Source: Nelumbo lutea
Lineage: Eukaryota; Streptophyta; Magnoliopsida; Proteales; Nelumbonaceae
Length of the DNA stretch: 64,000 bases
Assembly: GCA_022828595.1 (NCBI GenBank)
Contig: JAKGHH010000008.1
Location: 27,086,378 to 27,150,377, forward strand
Reading direction: 5' to 3'
This document shows positions 32,584-43,080 of this stretch, piece after piece. The position numbers and the translations under genes are program-made. The notes beneath the pieces are model-generated. The model saw nothing but the letters and a program-made list of their open reading frames with translations, did no database searches and was not told the origin of the DNA. How positions within the stretch are numbered: position 1 is the first letter of the stretch; each line of letters begins with the position of its first letter.

Positions 32584-32722
32584 AAGTGTGGAGATTACCG
32601 TCTTCCACGGCATCATAAAAAATTTAAAAATTATGGAAATTCTGTCAACATGGAAAAGAATGGAGAGAAAAATGCAAGTGTGGAGATTACATGCGGATCA
32701 GCTACGGATAATCCTATATAAC
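32584..32722 (+). promoter_or_regulatory. Probable promoter of LecRK-C
   Basis: TATATAAC at 32,715-32,722 lies 67 bp before the ATG at 32,789, a fitting TATA position. Upstream the 15-mer AAGTGTGGAGATTAC occurs twice without mismatch, at 32,584-32,598 and 32,676-32,690, 92 bp apart. A repeated perfect word in a promoter could be a paired binding site or a small duplication. Confidence 0.55.
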
Positions 32723-32788
32723 AACAAAGAACTCCAATCTCGATCGGTGCACACTCTTTTCTGAAATGTCCAAATCGGCTTCCATTCC

Positions 32789-34893
32789 ATGTTCATGGAA
32801 TTCCCCATGGAGATTAATGTCTCTCCCTGCAATTCACCAAACTTGTTTCTCAAGTATCTAAAGTTTCCTTTCCATGTTCATGTCTCAATCTTCTTTTTCT
32901 TGCTAATCCCTTCTGCAAATCCATTTTCTTTCAACTTCTCCAGTTCTAACCGCACAACGCGAGACATCATAAACTTGGAACGTGATGCAACCTTCTCAGA
33001 TCAAGGCACGATTGAACTCACTGAATTCTCATCAGCAAGCGGCTCCACACAATACAGCAGCGGCCGAGCTTCGTACAAGGATCCGATACGTCTTTGGGAC
33101 AACAAAACTGGAATCCTCACGAACTTCACCACACATTTTTCTTTCACCCTTAATCGGATGAACGGTTCCCGTACTATTGCTGATGGCTTGGCTCTATTCC
33201 TTGCTCCCAACGGTTCCACCATCCCTCATGACTCAGGAGGTGGCGCCCTTGGTCTTTTCAGCAACGATCTTGCACTAAACAAGACAAAGAATCGTATTAT
33301 TGCCGTAGAGTTTGATACTTAGGGAAATGATTGGGACCCGGTGCCATACAATCATACTTCTGAAGGCCCAAGAAATCCAAGTTTTGAAGACCCACCGTAT
33401 CATGTAGGAATTGATGTCAACTCTATTGATTCTGTGAAAACTGCTACATGGACTAATAGTATTGAGTATGGGAAAACAACTAGCACTTGGATTAGCTACA
33501 ATTCCAGTACAAAAAACCTAAGTGTTTCATGGACCTATGGTGATAATTCATCTTCTAGCCTTTCTTACAGAATTGATCTGAGGCAATACTTACCAGAATG
33601 GATTACTATTGGGCTCTCTGGTTCTACAGGTCTCTCAGGCTTGCGACATCAAATTTACTCCTGGGAGTTTAATTCGAGTTTGGAGGTCGAGGAATTGAAT
33701 CCGACTACGACGAGTAATGTGAGGAAAGCAAGGATAGTTGGCATTGTTGTTGGTACAAGTTCCCTAATGGGTACCATGGGGTTTCTTTGTTTTGTCTTGT
33801 GGACGAAGATGAAGAGAGAAAGAATGGAAAAAGAGGATGAATCGACCCTTGATGATTTTATGAATGATGAATTTGAGAAGGGAACTGGACCCAAGAGGTT
33901 CTTGTATGGTGAATTGGCTAGAGCGACAAATGACTTTAGAGAAGAACAAAAGCTTGGAGAAGGAGGATTTGGAGGGGTTTATAAAGGTTTTTTAACTGAT
34001 CTCAACATGGATGTTGCTGTCAAGAAGGTATCCCAAAGGTCTAAACAGGGGATGAAGGAGTATATGTCGGAGGTAAAGATTATTAGTCAATTACGGCACA
34101 AAAACTTGGTACAACTTACTGGTTGGTGTCACCAAAGAAAAGAATTTCTTCTTGTATACGAGTTCATGTCCAATGGAAGCCTTGATAAATATCTCTTTGG
34201 ACAGAAGGGATTGTTGGTATGGGAGATAAGATACAAATTGCTCTAGAGTTGGCCTCTGCATTGTTCTATTTGCATGAAGAATGGAAACAGTGTGTGGTGC
34301 ATAGAGATATTAAACCCAGCAATGTAATGTTGGATTCCAACTTCAATGCAAAATTAGGAGATTTTGGGCTCGCCAGGCTTATAGAACATGATCAAGGTCC
34401 TCAAACAACTGTATTGGCTGGCACTTTGGGTTACATGGCTCCTGAATGTGTTATAACTGGGAGGTCGAGTAAGGAGTCAGATGTCTACAGCTATGGAATT
34501 GTTGTTTTGGAAATTGCTTGTTGTAGGCGGTCTGCTGAGATAGTGTTAGAAGGAAGCAAGATAAGGTTGGTAGAGTGGGTCTGGGAGTTGTACGGAAAAG
34601 GATGCCTTCTTGAAGCTGTGGATTGGAGACTCATGAATACAGGTTTTGATGTGAAACAGATGGAGTGTTTGATGGCTGTTGGTCTATGGTGTGCTCACCC
34701 AGATAGCAACCTTCGACACTCCATAAAGAAAGCAATCCAAGTCCAAAGTTTTGAAGCTCCATTGCCTATTCTCCCATCTAAGATGCCTGTGCCCACTTAT
34801 CATAACACTGTAACGAATGCACGTTCACCATCCATTGATTTGTTTTCTGTTGCTACTGTTGCTTCAACCAGTTCCATCATGTACGCTCGCTAA
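32789..34893 (+). pseudogene. LecRK-C, nearly intact, two lesions
   Basis: Start at 32,789, with in-frame alternatives a few codons on. Then a signal peptide (FFFLLIPSANPFSF), the complete legume-lectin domain (INLERDATFSDQGTIELTEF; ADGLALFLAPNGSTIP; VEFDT), a membrane segment near 33,730-33,800, the kinase with GEGGFGGVYKGF, VAVKKV, VVHRDIKPSN, DFGLARL and APEC, and a tail ending at 34,891-34,893. Two single-base faults: an in-frame TAG at 33,320-33,322 right after VEFDT, where two paralogues have an aromatic residue; and a loss of one A in a short A-run at 34,235-34,237 (kinase, before the ALELAS helix), which leads to TAG at 34,244-34,246. Otherwise all motifs are kept. Either a young pseudogene or an assembly/allele effect. 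The upstream TATA box is still there. Confidence 0.9.
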
Positions 34894-34984
34894 GATGAAA
34901 TATTATATTTCTGTAATGAGTCTTTTATTTGTCTTTCATCTTTATCTGTCTTCAATTTCTGTCTTGTTTAAGTTATTTGTTGGG

Positions 34985-35190
34985 TAAATCTCTTAAACTA
35001 CCTTACTGTTTAGCCTATTGACACGCGGTACTCTTATTGTTTAGCTATTGTCTTTCAGTACCCATAAGTTTTCTGATAATTGTCATTGTCGTTAAATCGG
35101 GACAGAAAAGTTGATTTTATGTTTTTACCCTTCCGTTAACTCTCACTCAGATCGAACCCATTTTGCATCCATTTTGCAAATTATGTTTTT
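34985..35190 (+). repeat. Dispersed repeat, possible MULE-flanking end
   Basis: TTGTCTTTCAGTACCCATAA and GTTTTCTGATAATTGT (about 35,049-35,085) match, in inverted orientation, TTGTCTTGCGGTACCC..TTAAGTTTTC in the complement of about 43,030-43,065. About 30 of 35 bases agree. A worn internal copy (CGCGGTACTCTTATTG) lies at 35,024. The pair flanks the Mutator-like transposase. Confidence 0.4.
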
Positions 35191-35810
35191 ACCCTTCCTT
35201 AATGAGGGATCGATTTTAGGATTATTCTCACCCGAACGTTGTTTATCATCATTCCAAGGGAGAAGAATATCAACGTTCCAGTGGAGAAGATCCACAATCA
35301 TCTTCCACAACTTCCATTGCAAACTCCAGCAAGTGGTACGACAGTGCACAACAAGTTTGTATGAAAACCCATGCATTTCCGTCATGTTTTTCAATGGAAG
35401 AATGACATTTGTCATCTCTCTGAGCTAGTTCTTAAGATTTTTTCTTACAACTTTTTACTATTTTGTAGTGGGATTCGAATAGCATTTTATGTGTTTTTTA
35501 ACTAGGTTTTTGGGGACCACTCACAAGGATTCATTGACAAATCCAGGTACATGGAATTGGGGTAGATAGCTAGGTTTTAGGGGACCACTCATAGATCTGG
35601 TTATATGTGGTGTGTTGAGACCCATGTGTCTGCTTTAATTCATACACATAGGATCCACACATGAGTCCAGGTGCTTGACAAAATGTCTGAAACACTGTTT
35701 CAACATGAAATTATCAATACCAATAAATAAATGTAGGGCCCATGATTGTAATGTTATAGGTGGGAAATTTAGCTTATGTTTTAGCTTGTATAAGCTTATA
35801 TGTTCTAGCT
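35190..35810. other. Spacer, no gene supported
   Basis: Open frames on both strands at about 35,110-35,430 lack any family signature. The rest is AT-rich, with TAGGTTTT..GGGGACCACTCA occurring twice (about 35,502 and 35,570). Confidence 0.3.
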
Positions 35811-35814
35811 CATA

Positions 35815-35945
35815 GTGTAGCTTATGGTGTAGGTTGTAGTGTAGCTTATTTTATAGATTATGGTGTACCTTATTGTGTAGCTTATTGTATAGCTTATGGT
35901 GTAACTTATTGTGTAGCTTATGGTGTACCTTATGTCGTAACTATA
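35815..35945 (+). repeat. 12-bp minisatellite, about 11 units
   Basis: Eleven consecutive 12-mers of the type GTGTAGCTTATG/T fill this stretch, each differing by 0-3 bases. Read in frame they give a tetrapeptide repeat V-A-Y-G/C. The array ends 25 bp before the ATG of the Mutator-like protein. It is more likely a slippage-grown leader than part of the protein, because it is in another frame. Confidence 0.85.
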
Positions 35946-35970
35946 TTTGTCCCTATCTATGATGTAGGTG

Positions 35971-36500
35971 ATGGATGGGAGTAGATACATGTTCATCATC
36001 AATTATGGTGGTCATTGGAAGACCATAGATGGGAAGTTATCATATGTAAATGGTCAGGTTGGTCTAGACATATTGAATGGCTTCTGTTCATTGGTTATTA
36101 TACCTCATGAAAGCATGGTGACTATCAACTACGAGGTACCAGGATGTGATTTAGATGAGAATTTAGGTGTTCTTGGTTGTGAAACTGATGTGATGATAAT
36201 GTTTGCCATCCACGGGAACCTCTATGAGATAATGTTCTATGTTACTTATACTGAAGTCAAGTGTGTTAATGTGGATGATGGGTGCAATGGCAAGGGAAAA
36301 GAACAATTGCAAGATCATGATGATGATGTTGACTGTTATGTAGTTGATGATGAAGGAGGTGTAGATGATCATAGCTATGGAAATGACGAGGGGCTGGATG
36401 GTCATCATGATGTTGATGATGGGGAATTTGAGGGTTTGTATGATGATGGTGGGGATGGTGATAATAAGGGTGTACAGGATGGTGGTAATGAGGGTGTATT
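35971..36500 (+). pseudogene. Mutator-like transposase, N-terminal domain
   Basis: It reads MDGSRYMFIINYGGHWKTID, SYVNGQVGLDILNGFCSLVI, and on to YEIMFYVTYTEVKCVNVDD, then a long Asp/Gly-rich acidic stretch. A small beta-rich N-terminal domain followed by an acidic linker precedes the transposase in many plant MULEs. The frame runs into LTR sequence at about 36,500 and is cut off; the transposase part resumes near 36,984. Confidence 0.65.
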
Positions 36501-36912
36501 ATTAGACAGTGTATGCCCTTAGTTCCAATCAGATTAATGTATCTTTTGATATTTATTATAAATATATAAAGTACAGGATTAAGGAACTCTCTACTAATTG
36601 GATTAGGAGGCTGATCCTGAGAAGGCTATAAATAAAGGGGGCAAATTTCTTAGTTACAGAACACAATAATCTATAGAGTTCTTCTTTGTTCTTGCCGCCC
36701 CTACCAAGTTCGATCTCCACTTGTGGGAGTGATTAAGAATTGTTCTTGATATTACTTCTTGGTAGAAGAAGCAATCTGAAGTCGTGCTCACCACACACCG
36801 TGTCATCTTCAATGGAAACAAGTTTTGTTTTTCTCCTTGGGCGTGAACACCTTCATTGGGAGTTACTGCTACTTCATACCAGGTATATCCCTCTCCTCCC
36901 TTTTGGTTTCAG
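36499..36912 (+). mobile_element. Solo copia LTR inside the MULE
   Basis: Starts TATTAGACAGTGTATGCCCT plus TAG, the same words as the LTR at 53,386 (TATTAGACAGTGTATTCCCT). It ends with GTGAAC..GGGAGTT..ACTTCATACCAGGTAT, like 54,725-54,785. It has a promoter-like CTATAAATAAAGG at about 36,629. It is much shorter than the 53-kb LTR, so it is probably internally deleted. No internal region follows. Confidence 0.65.
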
Positions 36913-36983
36913 GTCTGATCCGGTTTGGTTCAAGATTGATCATTGAAAATGCAGTTTTTTAAAATAGGGAATGCAATTCCTAG

Positions 36984-39340
36984 ATGGAAGAGAGTGAAAT
37001 TTTTGAAATTTCGCCCTACCTTTCTGTAGGTTTGGCCATCCATGTGATGGATGTCTCATCCCTTCATGTACATGATTGTGGTGGTGCTGATTTGTTTGAA
37101 TATGAGCCTATCAGTGAGTATGGTAATCCAAGGGAAAGGGGAAATACAAGGGATTTTGACTTTTCCAAATCAAGATTTCGGGTTAGTATGGAGTTTACCA
37201 ATGTGAAAGAGTTTAGGCAAGCATTGAGGCAGTATTATGTGGTGGAGGGTATAAAAATCAAAAGAAAGAAAAATGAGAAGTGTAGGTTTACTGTAACTGG
37301 AGGATTCATGCATCCCTTAGCCATGATGGAGGCAGCTTCATAGTAAAGACCCTCAATAATACACATAGTTGTATTAGGGTGACTACAAATAGGGAGGCAA
37401 CAAATCCATTGTTGTCAACAAAAATTGAAGGGTTGTTATGAGTTGATCCTACCATGTCAAGCAATGTGCTTAGGTCTGAAATTAGGAGAATGTTTGGGAT
37501 AGATGTCACCTGGAGGAAAATACATAGGGCTAAGCTTAAGGTTGTTGATAGGATCAAGGGATCATTGGCAGATTCATATGCAGTACTCCCTCAGTATTGT
37601 ACATCCTTGCTTGCAACTAACCTTAAGTCTGTTGTGAAACTACATGCCCCACTTGCCTCAGAAGAAGACACATATGGGGTTTTCAAAAGAGTCTTCATAT
37701 GCCTTGCAGGACCAAATGATGGGTTCTTGGATGGTTGCAGAAAGATTATTGGACTGAATGGTTGCCACACCAAGACTGGTGCAATAGGGAGTATAATACT
37801 AACAGTTGTAGGGATTGATGGCAATAATGCCATCTTTCCTATTGCATATTCTGTGGTGGAAGCTAAAAGTAGGGACAATTGAACATGGTTTTTGGTTGAG
37901 TTAAGAGATGATTTGGGTATTGATTACTCGCAGAGGTGGACATTTATGTCAGATAGGTAGCAGGTATGTATAAATCTGTTTGTAGTTAATGCATAATTTC
38001 CTTTGTTTTGATTACAAATAGCACTAATAAATGTAATGCTTGTTTGTAGGGCATTGTTGAAGCAGTATCATGTTGCATGCCTAGTGCAAATCATAGGTTC
38101 TGCCTACGACATTTATGTAGCAACTTCAAAAATCTCTTCAAGGGAAAGACATTGAAGGATGTCGTATGGGCTGTTGGGAAATCATATACCAATGACTTAG
38201 TAGAATCCCCCCGAGACATGGTCCAGGCATGAGTTTTACCCATTAGTAATGTCTAATGACATAACAAACAACTGGACAAAGTCATTTAATGCATGGATTG
38301 GGGAGGCTAGAGTAATGCCTATTATTGAAATGTTGGAGGACATAAGGAAAAGATGGATGCAGAAGATTTATTATAGAAACAAGGCATCCATTGCAGCTAA
38401 GTTTGATCTATTGCCGAAGGTGCAAGCAATCATTGACAAGAGAAGAAAGGAAGCTAGGTGATATTTATTGCCCATATACTTATTATGTTGTTAGCTTGAG
38501 TAGTTCATTGTACATGTACTTATTGTGTAATGCATTAACAGGTCTGTTAGGGTTTTCCAATCAGGACAATATGAGAATCAGGCACTAAGAGTTAGCTTGG
38601 TTGAGAATGTCACAAATATGGATGTAATGCCATGCATTGGGATATAAGTGGCCTACCTTATGCTCATGCATTTGTAGTGATTAGTTTTACAAGAGATTGG
38701 GTGGAGGACCTATGTAACAAGGCCTTCTACAAGGCAACGTATGCAAAGGTGTACAATCATTTTATTCATGCTTTCTTAGAATAGAAATACTAGCAAAAAG
38801 TGCAACACCACCCAGTTAGACCTCCCATAGTGAGGAGGAGACCAGGTCGACCTCCAACCAGAAGAAGAGAAGATGATGAAACAGCTCCATTATATTGTTC
38901 CCCACTAGAACGTAAGACAATCGATTGTTCACTTTGTGGTATAACAGGGCACAATAGAAGGAATTACAAAGCCCCTCCTCAGAATATAAACAGAGAGACT
39001 CTAGTGGTAAAATCACACAAGACTCAACACAAATGAACTTATGAAGGGTATTTTATTTGTGTATTATGTACTAAGTAGGGTATTTGAATTGTAGGTACAG
39101 AGGTTTGTTGTTGATCGTGATCTTGCCCAATTTGCAAGAAGGAAAGTCTTGGCACCCAGGAGAGGGGATATTTCTATACATGTTGTTGTTGAATCATACA
39201 TGCCCCATCACACTCCAACAACTTATCAAGTTAGGTCATCATCAAGAGAACCACATGATAGTACAAGTGGAATGTCTGAGAGGGATGGTAGAACAAGGGG
39301 GAGGTCTATTAGGAGAGCACTACAAGAAATAAGCTTTTAG
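36984..39340 (+). pseudogene. Mutator-like (MuDR-type) transposase, decayed
   Basis: Order: FRVSMEFTNVKEFRQALRQY (MULE N-terminal domain); SSNVLRSEIRRMFGIDVTWR; the catalytic part IIGLNGCHTKTGAIGSI, VVGIDGNNAIFPIAYSVVEA, a stop at 37,880-37,882, TWFLVELRDDLGID, WTFMSDR; then HRFCLRHLCSNFKNLFKGK, a frame change near 38,230, NNWTKSFNAWIGEARVMPII, MLEDIRKRWM; a SWIM-like end with CHAWDISGLPYAHAF; and a knuckle CSLCGITGHNRRNYKAP. The first catalytic Asp (GLDGCH in the family) is Asn, and the last knuckle Cys is Tyr. It would cut and paste MULE DNA in the nucleus; this copy cannot. A CACTA-like tip abuts its C-terminus. Confidence 0.85.
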
Positions 39341-39700
39341 CCAATGGTCTGAACCACCGACCAAAGTGAACAAAACCGTCGGGCTAAGGAAATCTCGATG
39401 GATTGATGACAATCATGTGAGCGTCGTATAATCCAATGCCGTGGTATCTTTGGCTGGCAGATGTGTAGACCGTCAGCCAAAACATACTTAGGCCAGCACT
39501 CCAAACCGCCATTTAAAGTTCAATTTCCACCAAAAAAAGATTGAAATAAGTGACACTTTTAATACTTTTAGCGGTAGATTTGTTCATCGGGAAAAATTTT
39601 CAATTGACAATTAAAATCGTCAATACAATTTAAAAATCTGCCAGGAAAACTTGAAGTAGATGAAACACATTGCGATTTTAATGACAAACATGACCACTAG
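39319..39700 (+). mobile_element. CACTA-type terminus with subterminal repeats
   Basis: CACTACAAGAAATAAGC begins at about 39,319, directly inside the MULE's C-terminal sequence. It is the classic tip of plant CACTA transposons. It is followed by short repeated words (ACCGTCGGGCTAAGG, GACCGTCAGCCAAAA, CCACCGACCAAAG). No opposite terminus (TTCTTGTAGTG) was found downstream, so it is truncated. Confidence 0.55.
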
Positions 39701-41200
39701 TAAAGGTATTAAATGATGATTAAATTTTTTGTCAAAATTAATGAAATTTGCTGATAGAAGTTAAAATAGGTGACATTCCATATGGATATTCGCCCCATTT
39801 TTAACAGTTGAACTCTCAAAGATTTACACTCCCATTTCTTCTTCTCACATTGCTTGAATATCCCATCTATTCCTCGATTTCCTTATTTTGGTGGCAATAG
39901 TTATGTATAATAATAATATCAGAGCATATACTTTTCAAACAAAAATTAATCCTTATAAATCAACCATAAGTTTTTCGATTTATGAACAAAGCATTCCTAA
40001 TTGTCACAATAAAAAGTATAAGAGAGATAGGTTTATGTTTATATTGTCTTAGATTTTGATTTTTCTAATTCCCCCAACCCCCCCCCCCCTCCCGTAAACT
40101 GAAATAGTGTCCTCCAAGATGTAGCATGTGATTACTCCATCTTTGTCAGTAGTAGCAACACAACCTTCTACATTTAAAAATGTGATATATCATCATCCTC
40201 TTCTTAGAAGGATGGTCCTCAACTCAATATTCATTCAACTTGCAAACAAAAAATTATAAAAATCATTTGATAAAACTTCAAAAGATTGTACTGTGTTTCT
40301 TCAACAACAAAAGAATGACTTGAAACTTCAAAAGATTGAAAGTTTTCACTTTGATTCTATATTTTCATTTGATAATAAGTGAGATTTCATTACTCAAAGG
40401 ATTTGTTCTTCATCTCATTAGATTCCTAAGCAACACAGACCTAACTATTTTTTTTTTCATTTTCCCTCTTACCTAAAACTCTTATTAATTGCCAATTAGA
40501 ATTATCTGTTGGTATGCCAGAGCAGTTACAATAGGTGCCATCTAAATTCTTTCAACTCTCATCAAACTTTATGAATATCCATACGATGGATGAATTTTGG
40601 TGCATTATATATATAAAGATAAATTTGGTGCAGCAACTCAACTTTGATGGATGAATATCCATCCTTATACCTCATAATAGAAAACAGAAATGTTATGGTG
40701 ACAGATTAATCTGATGTGAACGGGAGAGAATACATTGTACATCAACTCACTCATGAACCTAATACATGGGGCTAGAAGACTAGTGTACCAAAACAAAGAC
40801 AAAAAAGAATACAGCGTGTCAATGTTCCATATACATGTGTACAACATGTTTCTGTATCCAAAAACCACATTTTGCCAAATTCCTTTCTTAGAAAAAATCA
40901 AATAGTAAATCACATAAGAATGCTTTCTACCTTTGATCTTTCAAAAGTATGAAAGCAGAAGTCTATCCAAACACAACTTTAGTTTTCCCCTCAAATAGGA
41001 TAGAATCATTCCTATCAGTTCTATATTAGGTCAGATATGTGAAGACCCTATCATTCCTATCCTTTGGTACCTTTTGAATGTCAGATGGACAAAGGTGCAT
41101 TTATTCATATTTCTTGAGGGGATAAGTTTTCATCGATGAAGTTCAGGTGAGAATGAAACGTTGAAAAAAAAAACGTAAGATAAAATCTTTGCTGTCAGAA
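39700..41200. other. Intergenic, no gene seen
   Basis: AT-rich. A C-run lies at about 40,080-40,090. The word GAAACTTCAAAAGATTG occurs near 40,275 and 40,322. The open frame at 40,665-40,913 (minus) lacks a signature. Confidence 0.35.
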
Positions 41201-41340
41201 AGACATGATATTAGAAGGCCTTTGATCAATCAAACCTTCCCATGAATTTATAAATACCATTTGATTGGATACCAGTTTTATGATGTTGGTTGATTGAGTA
41301 CAAGTTTTTCGGGTATCATAGTCGAACCCACTATATTATT
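41200..41340 (+). repeat. Dispersed repeat, copy 1 (others at 45.65-45.90 kb)
   Basis: CCATGAATTTATAAATACC, TATGATGTTGGTTGATTGAG and GGTATCATAGTCGAACCCA recur as TGTGAATTTTGATAAATACC, ATAATACTAGTTGATTGCCA and GGTATCATAGTCGGACTCA at about 45,800-45,895. A third, more worn, version is at about 45,655-45,730. Nature unknown. Confidence 0.5.
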
Positions 41341-41766
41341 ACAAGCATTCCACAAATTAAATGTACATTTTTCCTTTTGTTTAACTTTGAGATTCTAGAT
41401 GGCAGCCCAATGAATAGTCTTCCCAAGAGAGGTCTCCCTAATCCTGCTACTAATTTCACCTCCACACTTCTATTGGACACAAAATGGTTTAAAATTAAAT
41501 TTTCCTTTTCAAAGTTGTATTCAAACAAGGAGGTCCTCCTATGGCCTAGTTGACACTTGACAGGTTTATTTTTACAATTCCAATTTTGTAGATACATTGA
41601 ACAAGTCTGTCAATGTATGCATTCTCTAGCACGTGTTCATTAGAAATTAAATCATTACTCAGTTTACAGTATTTAGTTCAAGTTTTAGTCCTAGAGTGTT
41701 TCTATGGGACACGTGCCACAAAATTTCTTGAGTAGAAAAGTATAAGGGACTGGGGACTCTCCTAGA

Positions 41767-42066
41767 AAATGGTGCTATTAAAATGAATGTTCATGGAAGC
41801 AGCCTTGGTAATCCAGGCCCTTCTGGTATAGGAGGGTGTTTAGAAATGCAAGGAGGGAAGTGGTTGGAATGTATTCAGGTTCATGACAGATTAATTAACA
41901 AAATAGGGGGTACACAAGGAAAGTTGTTTCTGGGGTCAGATTTAATTACTAAAGTAAAGTTGGGTATTTCTTATTTTGTACTTTCAGGGGTAACTGAGGC
42001 TATCCTTGGTGTATCATTTGGTTTTAATCATTAATAAAATTTTCTACTGCTCATTAAGAAAAAAAG
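41767..42066 (+). mobile_element. LINE 3' end (RNase H start) on + strand
   Basis: It reads GAIKMNVHGSSLGNPGPSGI, GGCLEMQGGKWLECIQ: the start of the RNase H-like domain found at the C-terminus of plant LINEs (normally LNVDGSSxGNPGxxGxGG, with the Asp here His). A deletion then joins it to the 3' UTR (TTAATAAAATTTTCTACTGC) and an A-rich tail at 42,057-42,066. Not functional. Confidence 0.65.
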
Positions 42067-42122
42067 ACATCATATCCGAAAAACCTGTGACCAATTATCC
42101 AATATCATAAACATGTTTTCTC

Positions 42123-42345
42123 TTTTTTTTTTTTTCAGAAAGAACTACATATCATTATAAAGAGGGTGCACATGAGAAGATATACACCATCAAAATTATA
42201 AAAAAGTATAGCCATATAGAACCACCCCTCATCCATAAATACCTCATAAAGGTATATAGTTCTCAGTGTTCAAAAAGGTCTTTCTACATCCAGTCTAGCC
42301 AAGCTATTAGCAATAGAATTAACTTACATGTAACAAAGTTCATTT
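42123..42345 (-). mobile_element. LINE 3' end on minus strand, tail to tail
   Basis: A 13-T run at 42,123-42,135 is the poly(A) tail of a minus-strand insertion. Upstream on that strand (42,345 down) the sequence resembles the end of the RNase H domain and a 3' UTR, in broken frames. Only about 220 bp remain. It lies 57 bp from the tail of the + strand LINE. Confidence 0.45.
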
Positions 42346-42404
42346 TTTCTTTATTTTTAATAAAAATCTTTTTATATTAAGAAGAATAAAGATGCACAAC
42401 ATTA

Positions 42405-42560
42405 GTTGAAAGGGGGTCTTGTCGCTCGCTGGAGCAGGGTGGGGGGGTTGGGCATGTTGGAGGCGTGGGCATACGGGGGTGGGGGGTTAGGTGTGCGGGG
42501 TGGGAGGGCTAGGCATGTGGGTGGGGGGGATGGGCGTGCGGGGGGAGGGGGGGAATCCCA
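42405..42560 (+). repeat. G-rich tract, G-quadruplex-prone
   Basis: Runs of three to nine G recur at short spacing, for example GCAGGGTGGGGGGGTTGGG near 42,434 and GCGGGGGGAGGGGGGGAA near 42,539. The unit GGGCATGTGGGTGGGG varies around it, so the tract also looks like a degenerate minisatellite. The open frames over it are Gly/Val/Trp-rich by-products. Confidence 0.7.
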
Positions 42561-43080
42561 TCACTGTTCTCCTCTCTTCTCCTCCACACTGCAGCTCCAT
42601 TGGTCAACGCCGCTATCCTCCTCGACACTATAGTTCCAAAACATCAGTTTCAAAACCCTCCTTGCTAATGACAGTGTCGACATTGCAGGTTAAAATGGCA
42701 CCGTCGTCATTCTGTAAGAGGACGTCGGTGATGAGCCCTACTCTAAGAAAACGCCCATTGCACCGACGATGCCGACACTAACAAACAACGGTCCAATGCT
42801 GGTGACTAGCAACAGGACGTCGATGATTCCTACACCATAGTTCTAGTGTTGGAGACAAGTAATGGTCCAATCAATCCAGTGCTGACAGAGCTAGTGAGCA
42901 AGAACTAAAACCAAAAGGGTATTTTTGACCGTAAAAGGGTAGTTTGGGAATTATGGACAAAATTATCAATCACATAGTGTCACATGCAAACGGGACCTGA
43001 CGGTCGAGTAACAACAGGGGAGGACTTGAACAATTGTTAGAAAACTTAAGGGTACCGCAAGACAAGAAATCGTCTCCTCA
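42560..43080. repeat. Spacer with inverted partner of the 35-kb repeat
   Basis: At about 43,030-43,070 GAAAACTTAAGGGTACCGCA plus AGACAA is the inverted counterpart of the 35.05-kb repeat. Before it, 42,905-42,960 contains AAAAGGGTATTTTTGACCG and AAAAGGGTAGTTTGGG. The 42,600-42,900 part has no recognised gene. Confidence 0.4.

Noticed and set aside
32273..32608. 111-codon minus-strand open frame upstream of LecRK-C.
   Set aside because: Pro/Thr-rich low complexity, overlaps the LecRK-C promoter, no signature.
42406..42781. Gly-rich open frames over the G-tract.
   Set aside because: Products of the G-rich repeat in overlapping frames.
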